In this document: in pieces, positions 58,418-64,000 of the stretch | Position numbering within the stretch: the first letter of the stretch is position 1 | Layout: every line of letters starts with the position of its first letter | Assembly (NCBI GenBank): GCA_022457155.1 | Contig: JAJGOT010000058.1 | Location: 62,001-126,000, forward strand | Direction of reading: 5' to 3' | From: Cladopsammia gracilis | Taxonomy: Eukaryota > Cnidaria > Anthozoa > Scleractinia > Dendrophylliidae | DNA: 64,000 bases | The notes under the pieces: generated by a model | Database searches by the model: none | Seen by the model: the letters and a program-made list of their open reading frames with translations, nothing else | Told to the model about the DNA's origin: nothing | Translations under genes and position numbers: made by a program

Positions 58418-58490
58418 TGGGCCTGGCTGACCAACGCGCCCATGCCTCAACGTTTGAGTGTGTTCGGTTGTGTAGTGAAGGCAAAATATG
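58418..58490 (+). repeat. DIRS split direct repeat B1
   Basis: 73 bp from tgggcctggctgaccaacgc to gcaaaatatg, matching 59013-59085; immediately followed by A2, overlapping it by three bases. Confidence 0.9.
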
Positions 58491-58665
58491 TAATTTGTGA
58501 TAATCGGTATTAACATAAATTAATATTTTGCCGACACGGAGCAGAGAACTGGGTTCTAGTGTAGTGCGCAGGGGCTCACGGTTCGTGAGTTTGAAAAGTG
58601 TTCGTTGATAGATTTGTGTCATTCTACGGTCAGCCTCGCCGCCTCTAGTACTGTTCAAACAAGTT
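58488..58665 (+). repeat. DIRS split direct repeat A2
   Basis: 178 bp copy of A1 (53730-53907), nearly identical by eye. Confidence 0.9.
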
Positions 58666-59012
58666 AACTTTCGTCTTAGTTGTTTATTGTAATACCTTAA
58701 GATTTGTTATCGGCAGTTTTAGCCGCATTTTAGTCGTTTGTTTCTTAGTTAAAAACACCTTAAAACCCCAAAGGTAGCACCACTGCATAGGTCGGGGGTA
58801 CACGGTCCCTATTTTTTCCAACAGTTGGTTTTTTGGGGTTTACGTGTCCGGCTCTGGTGCGGTTAGAGTTATCGTTATATTATAGTTCTTCGTCAATAAC
58901 AAAATGTATCGTGGGCCTGGCCGGCCAACCTAGAGTTATTGTAATATTATAGTATAGTATATTATAGTAATATTGTAATACGATAGTCCTTTGTCAATAA
59001 TAAAATGTATCG

Positions 59013-59085
59013 TGGGCCTGGCTGACCAACGCGCCCATGCCTCAACGTTTGAGTGTGTTCGGTTGTGTAGTGAAGGCAAAATATG
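59013..59085 (+). repeat. DIRS split direct repeat B2
   Basis: 73 bp copy of B1, the right terminus of the element. Between A2 and B2 (58666-59012) lies about 350 bp with two diverged copies of gtcaataacaaaatgtatcg, before B2 and at 58892. Confidence 0.9.
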
Positions 59086-59345
59086 GCAGTTTTCCCTACC
59101 CTTTTCAATACTTCATCTGGTTTAATCCCTATCCTTTTATATACCTCCAGTCTCAAAAAGGTAATCTTTTCGCGCGGAGCATCCCCGTATAGCCAATTAG
59201 AGGGAGTACCCCCCCCCTCCCCGCCCCGGGAGTTTGATGTGCACTTGATTCTCCTGTTCTTGCTGGACAATGCTACAAAGTTGCGTGTAACCTTTTTGAT
59301 TGAACGCAACGAGAGATTGACTGGCACTGCTGTAATTGACTGACG
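59086..59345. repeat. Dispersed repeat flanking the DIRS element
   Basis: Related to 33690-34110: ccctaccctttt, tatatacctccag, then gggagtaccccccccctccc at about 59203-59222. DNA on the left flank of the DIRS element (53540-53729: ggtaaccctttc, gtacccctttcatgtacc) may be the other part of the same repeat, so the retrotransposon may have landed inside it. Confidence 0.4.
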
Positions 59346-59623
59346 CATTTGTAATGTGAGCGCGTTATTTTAGCTTGGAGAAGTACCATGTAGTATACCA
59401 GAGGAATATTTTATTTTCTGGATGTCCTGTCCTGGAGGTGCCGGCGTTCATTTGAGTCATTTGAGATCCCGCGTTTATTTGAACTCGGTATTACGCAACT
59501 GACGGCTATTAATGAAAGAATGCACTTTCTTTCTTGTTCAGTTCAATCTTTTTTTTTTTTTATCACGGTACCCTCAGTACGCTTCGCTTCAATACCAATT
59601 ATAATAGTTACAGCGTAAAAGGT

Positions 59624-59880
59624 AAAAGGTAAAGTCGCACACGGGCCACGAATGGCCCACACGGCCGGAGCTTAACCCGGTTTCCGTAGCATGAAGCAAC
59701 TAGGAATATTGCTACTCCCCCCTGGATGGGATGCTAGTCCATCGCAGGGACTAGCATTTTGTCGCCGGTACCCATTTATACACCTGGGTGGAGAGAGACA
59801 GTGTGGAGTAAAGTTTCTTGTCTAAGGAAACAACACGACGGCAGAGACCAGGCTTCGAACCATATATGTATATGCACTCA
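59624..59880 (-). mobile_element. SINE-like retroposon
   Basis: On the minus strand an RNA polymerase III B-box GGTTCGAAGCC occurs at about 59848-59858, followed by a body containing acaccctgtctctctccacc-like sequence and cctgcgatggactagcatcc, a combination I associate with tRNA-derived SINEs of marine invertebrates. The plus strand shows gatgggatgctagtccatcg, a small hairpin. The A-box and the tail are not resolved. Confidence 0.5.
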
Positions 59881-60120
59881 ATTTCTATTTCTGAATAAAT
59901 CAGACAATGAAACATCAACAGCGGCTTCTGAGTATCCCTTAATTAGTATCCCTGTCTTGAGTATTTTAGCAAACCTCGAAAAAATGCAGGGAAAAACGAT
60001 TTTTCAAAATCGTTGCAAACTCTTGTTGTGTTGCTAAACACAAGAGTGTTTACTACAGCTCAACAGCTGACGCGACATCGGCCGTGTAGCCGCGCGAAAA
60101 ACAAAGCCTCGCTTTGGTTT

Positions 60121-60240
60121 CAAAATTACTAAGATCCCGGATGTTGCATGACGTCATACGCGCATGTTTTGCGACGTCATAAGCGCCCGCGAGCTAGTCC
60201 TGCGCAACGCTCGGACGCTCGGACGCTCGAATGGACACAC
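60121..60240. promoter_or_regulatory. CpG-rich block with two CRE sites
   Basis: TGACGTCA at 60149-60156 and CGACGTCA at 60172-60179 lie 23 bp apart in a CpG-rich island that stands out from the AT-rich flanks, followed by three tandem cggacgct units (60210-60231). CREB/ATF-type factors bind such sites. No gene start could be attached to it, so it may be an unlinked promoter, an enhancer or part of a repeat. Confidence 0.35.
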
Positions 60241-60332
60241 ATGTTACTGACGGACAAGCACGAACTCCAAGTAATCTTCTCATCTTCTATAAAACAAGTT
60301 AATATTAAGAACTCTTGTTCTTAGGCCATCGT

Positions 60333-60489
60333 AACTTGATAAGAAATAAAACACAAACAGCGGTGATAAACATGGTAAACCAACGCATTTTTATAATAAG
60401 CTTAGCATACGAAACGTCAAGTTTATTATAAAAATGCGTTGGTTTGCCATGTTTATCACCGCTGTTTGTGATTTATTTCTTATCAAGTT
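60333..60489. repeat. Long inverted repeat, arms of about 68 bp
   Basis: aacttgataagaaataaaac through ccaacgcatttttataataag (60333-60400) is repeated inverted at 60422-60489 with a loop of about 20 bp. It is a nearly perfect hairpin differing at a handful of bases. Confidence 0.85.
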
Positions 60490-61239
60490 AATAAGACTTC
60501 GTTTCCTTTAGAACAACGTGATTACCTTCCCAGGAAAATTTTTTTCCAATAATCTTCAATAGAGTTATCACTAGGATTTCATTCATAGAGCAAAAGTTAA
60601 CACATTTTAGGTTAACAAACTTCCTGTGACACCGTCGATAGCATAGTGTCTACACGCACATGTGCAGTGGACATAAAAATGAAACTGCTGAACAGCTGGT
60701 GACACTTTGGTCAATTGAGGATTTCATCACTACCTTGTCGAATCGAAAGGGCTTTGTTGATTGTAAGAGTCAAACTCCTTCATACAACTCAAGTTAAATA
60801 CAATAGAAAGAATTTAAGTCGACTCCGCAATATTAAGTTAATTTGTTTTATTTCACTTTATTAATTATTAATCCTAGTTTGCTTGGTACAGCCCTTTAGT
60901 TACCCTTCCTATCATTTTTATATACTAAGCAAACATCTGACATGGATGTCTTATATTTACTTTTTTAAGTTTAAGTTATCCGTGTAGATCAGTTCCTTGG
61001 TTCGGTCATATCCTGCATTGAATCTCGTTGTCGTGAAGTTATCGGTCGCTACGAAAAAAAAAGTATGCGGATAATTAGCCAGCTTAGTGTGGTAGGCAAA
61101 ATTTGATTTCTTTTTTGGTGTAATTTTTAATAATAGTAGCCCCAAGAGGTTTAAACATAAGTGAAATGAAAAACCAAGTTAGAAAGCGAAAATAGTTACT
61201 TGAAAGCAAACCTTATGTAAAGAGCAATTGGATTGCCAA

Positions 61240-61316
61240 GGAGAGGGGGAGGCGGGGAGGGGGGAGGGGGGGGAATGGGGAAGGGGGAGTGGGAGGGGGG
61301 AGGGGGGGGAGGCAGT
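61240..61316 (+). repeat. Polypurine G-rich tract
   Basis: About 77 bp of runs of three to eight G separated by A (gaggcggggaggggggaggg), enough G-tracts for several G-quadruplexes on the plus strand. Followed by (aaat)n at about 61350. Confidence 0.85.
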
Positions 61317-61883
61317 AGCCTGTGTCACACTAACATCAGTATTGCATAAATAAATAAATAAATAAAATTGCAGCAACATGCAAAATACCATGTGCTTCAA
61401 CTGAGCACTGCAGGGATTTAAGGGTTTTTAATATGTTAAACTACAGTTGATATTGATGATTGATAAAGCAATGATCAAACATAATACAGTCAAACCACCC
61501 TAACAAGGACATTGAAGGAATTTCTTATACCTCAACGATAAGTCAAATACACGGGGTCACATAAAAGCTGTGAAACAGGAGATGTATTTTTCGTTGCAAG
61601 CGTAATATTTCAGAATAATTTCGTGTTATTTCTGTCACCTTTTTGCTATCCTTTTCAATTGCTACCCTTTCATTTCCCACTCCATTTTTTCGACCTTTCA
61701 AATACTAAAACTTCAAATGTCTCCACTGTTTCGTATACTACGAGAGCGAAAAAGGCATTCTTTCGGGCGGAGCCTCTCTCGTGCATATTGGCAAGTAACA
61801 CCAAGTCACATGCTTAAAGCACTAGAATTACGCGCGAGCGTTTCGACGTGTCAAGTGGCTGAAAATAAAACATCGTATTTACC

Positions 61884-63521
61884 TCAGTAAGTCGGGGGGC
61901 AAAGGTTGCACGACTTAGAACAGTTTTCTCCCATGTAGTCTGGGTGGGTTTTGCAGTAGTTCGACTTAGGAGCTTTAAAAGCACACTGCCAAAGTTTATC
62001 TTTGCAGTCTGTAAAATAGAGCAAAGAAAAATACTGTGATTGCACATTAGGCTTTAACAGATCACTGACAATCTAAGAATGTCTTGTCATTATTGCTTTT
62101 GTATGAGGCACCCATAACCTCTATATAACCTCTATATAACCTCTATATAACCTCTTATTAAGCCATAAACATAACGGACTCGAGGTCTTCGATAACCTGG
62201 CAAACTTAAGCTATTCAAGTCGAAAGAGGACGCGAAACGCTAGACTTCATTTAACAAACTTTCGTCACTGCCACAGGGGAAAATACGCTCATTATGAAGT
62301 GGAAAGAAAGGTAAATAAACGAATGACTTGAAAGTTTACTTCGTATTCTTGTCTGTGAAAATCAAAAGTTTCCGTGATGATCAAAGATTCAATGCGCTCG
62401 ATGCCTTTTTTTACCTTCATTTCTCTGGGTTTTTAGGTCAAATTGAACCTGATGGTTCCAAGTAAAATGTTTTTATTATGGTAAAAAGCAAATAGATTTT
62501 AGTTGGACATTATTTGTCCATTAATTAGTTTACCTATATCTTGCCCTTCTCCATTATTTTTTTATATCTTGATAACTTCAGAAAACGTTTTTAATAACAA
62601 TACATGGAGTAAATAAATAAATAAAAAAATGTTTCACGCCATATAAAATAGCATGGTAAAAACAGTTGCGGAATTACTCGCTTTCGCTCGTAATTCCCCC
62701 CTCTGTTTTGACCATGCTACGACGTCAAACTTTATTTATCAGAGGACATATGATGGTCACTAAAATCTATTTGTTAATTTATTAATTAATTAATATTTAT
62801 TTCTCATAACCAGAAACCCATAAGTGCCAGGTTGAAAAGTGTACGCGCATTCACAACTTCGGAATATTCATTTTTTGCTTAGTACCATATTTGGAAACTC
62901 CTCGTTCCCTCGAGATTGGAAGCAAGTTGTTTTAGCGAATTGATTGGTTAATATTTTTATCTTGATTTCCCAAATATGGCTTTAACAACTTCTTAGCAAA
63001 ATGAATAATCGGAAGCTTGTTTTGAAGCGTACAAGAGACAGTTGCATGTTCAGTCAACCCACTTATGGGTTTCTGTAATAACGTATAACACGAATATGTA
63101 TTGAAAAGTGCTAGAATAAAGAAACCCTCAGCAGCTTTTACAAAAACTATGATAATGGTAAAACCACAACGACAAACCAATGAAGACAGAGTACCGGATC
63201 TACCGTAGACCTGGATCAGTAAAAATCTTGAAATAGTAATGGTAAAAACGGCAAACTGCTCCTTACGGCAAGAAGAAAAGATAGAGACAGAAGTGAAATA
63301 AAAAAATAATAAACAGTTGAATATATTTGCCCGATATTTCAGTTTGCAAAACAAACCTTCTACGGGGGCTAGAAAACAAAAATGAAAGCAAAATACAAAC
63401 AAACTAGTCTCCCTGGCCTGTAAGGTAACATAAGATCTATTAAAATTCAAAACAGAAAAGGAAAGATATACTTAGCTATACATACCCGTGCTAATTCCGG
63501 GAGCCTTTCTTGGCAGTGGCT
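61884..63521 (-). CDS. C-terminal part of a ShKT-domain protein
   Basis: Two exons join in frame: 63521-63486 (acceptor ttcacag, donor gtatgt) and 62008-61884. The first encodes a Pro/Lys linker (PLPRKAPGIST). The second encodes one complete ShKT domain, with six cysteines spaced C-x6-C-x9-C-x10-C-x3-C-x2-C, and then stops. ShKT folds occur both in sea-anemone potassium-channel toxins and, far more often, at the ends of ordinary secreted enzymes and matrix proteins; a toxin role cannot be inferred. The split codon at exon 1's 5' end shows that more exons lie upstream, probably beyond the window. A donor-like GTAAAT directly follows the stop codon, so an alternative isoform or a 3' UTR intron is possible. 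The intron holds repeats. Confidence 0.65.
62111..62155. repeat. Short tandem repeat in the ShKT gene 3' intron/flank
   Basis: The unit ataacctctat occurs about four times in tandem. At 62654-62720 a hairpin agcatggtaaaaacag / ctgttttgaccatgct with ggaattactcgctttcgctc at its centre follows within the intron. Confidence 0.6.
63329..63367 (-). other. Hammerhead-like/Penelope-type degenerate core in the ShKT gene intron
   Basis: Minus strand: GTAGAAG, a perfect stem GTTTG/CAAAC with loop, then T-GAAA-TATCGGGC. The general layout matches the cores at 13498 and 30955 but the CUGANGA box is mutated. The 172-codon minus frame at 62932-63450 overlaps this and has no domain. Confidence 0.35.
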
Positions 63522-64000
63522 CTGTGAAATCAAAGTAGGCAAGGTTACATTGCCGTTATAAAAAGAACGATGTTGCGTGAGGTAAAAAATGGGAAATTTT
63601 TAAACTTTCTACATTGATTTTTTGTTCATCTTTTCACAATTTGTCGAGAATTAGCAAAGAAAACTATCTATCCAAAACAAAGCAGGGGTCATCGACCATC
63701 CAAGCGAGTTATATTAAGTCTAAGCAAAATTGACACAGCGGCTACCATCCCTTTGTGCTGATAAATTTCTTCCTTGGCGCACGTGATCTTACATTGCGTA
63801 GCATGGAGTTGCGACATGGATTGCGTGTGCAGTAAGGATGCGCATAAAGCCATGAACAATTAGCGCGAACGTTCTAAAACCCCCGGAATTGGAAAGTCAC
63901 TTTTGTTAGACATTTTGAATTTGATAATAGATACAACTTTCGTTTGCAGAGACGTTTTTTTACGATATTCTGGCCCCAGGAATCTACCCTTCCCCATGTG
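63522..64000. other. Right edge, no exon recognised
   Basis: Probably intron or upstream region of the ShKT gene. No open frame with recognisable content and no defined repeat. Confidence 0.3.

Larger units (their letters stand above)
53730..59085 (+). mobile_element. DIRS-like (Ngaro/PAT-type) YR retrotransposon with split direct repeats
   Basis: The element shows the split direct repeat plan A1 - coding - B1 A2 - B2. A is a 178 bp repeat at 53730-53907 and 58488-58665; B is a 73 bp repeat at 58418-58490 and 59013-59085. B1 runs straight into A2, overlapping by three bases (atg). Between them are a gag-like frame, reverse transcriptase/RNase H remnants with FLDDG, and the first part of a tyrosine recombinase, all on the plus strand and in the usual order. 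Many stops and frameshifts, an inserted MITE (54924-55331) and a recombinase truncated before B1 mean it cannot move by itself. The A copies are nearly identical, which suggests the insertion is not very old or that the repeats have been homogenised. Confidence 0.85.

Noticed and set aside
62932..63450. 172-codon minus-strand frame, hydrophobic
   Set aside because: No domain, overlaps a Penelope-type remnant and lies in the intron of the ShKT gene. Hydrophobicity follows from T-rich DNA.

Overview
This is a gene-poor, repeat-rich stretch of an animal nuclear genome, most likely an anthozoan cnidarian and probably a stony coral. The basis is: spliced GT-AG genes; animal-type bHLH-Orange, macrodomain and cyclin D proteins; a ShKT domain, which is common in cnidarians; and a dense layer of short inverted-repeat DNA elements, a DIRS-type tyrosine-recombinase retrotransposon, and traces resembling Penelope-like elements. 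The species call is an inference.

Three well supported genes are all on the minus strand. (1) A bHLH-Orange repressor of the HELT/clockwork orange type has four coding exons between 10579 and 4343 (515 aa). (2) A small macrodomain protein of the TARG1/OARD1 type has five coding exons between 24927 and 17769 (183 aa) and a basic N-terminal presequence. (3) Cyclin D has five coding exons between 39797 and 37888 (281 aa). A fourth, partial minus-strand gene near the right edge (63521 to 61884) ends in a six-cysteine ShKT domain. A lone terminal exon with a poly(A) signal (45484-45350) belongs to an unrecognised minus-strand gene.

The rest is mobile DNA at several ages, often nested: 13.0-14.0 kb, 15.6-16.5 kb, 22.0-23.2 kb, 26.7-27.4 kb, 46.6-49.1 kb and 53.7-59.1 kb. 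The element at 53730-59085 keeps the split direct repeat plan A1 - coding - B1 A2 - B2 expected of Ngaro/PAT-type DIRS retrotransposons, with gag-like, reverse transcriptase/RNase H and recombinase remnants, and has itself received an inverted-repeat insertion. Four foldback elements are flanked by 9-11 bp target duplications, which suggests Mutator-like mobilisation.

The most striking single signal is a complete type I hammerhead ribozyme fold (7206-7164, minus). It lies in sense orientation in intron 2 of the bHLH-Orange gene, 29 nt after the 5' splice site. Several degenerate relatives are scattered elsewhere. A second is a 19-copy, 69 bp minisatellite in intron 4 of the macrodomain gene. 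No rRNA, true tRNA or CRISPR array was seen. Coordinates and translations were read by eye; family names come from recognised motifs, not database searches.
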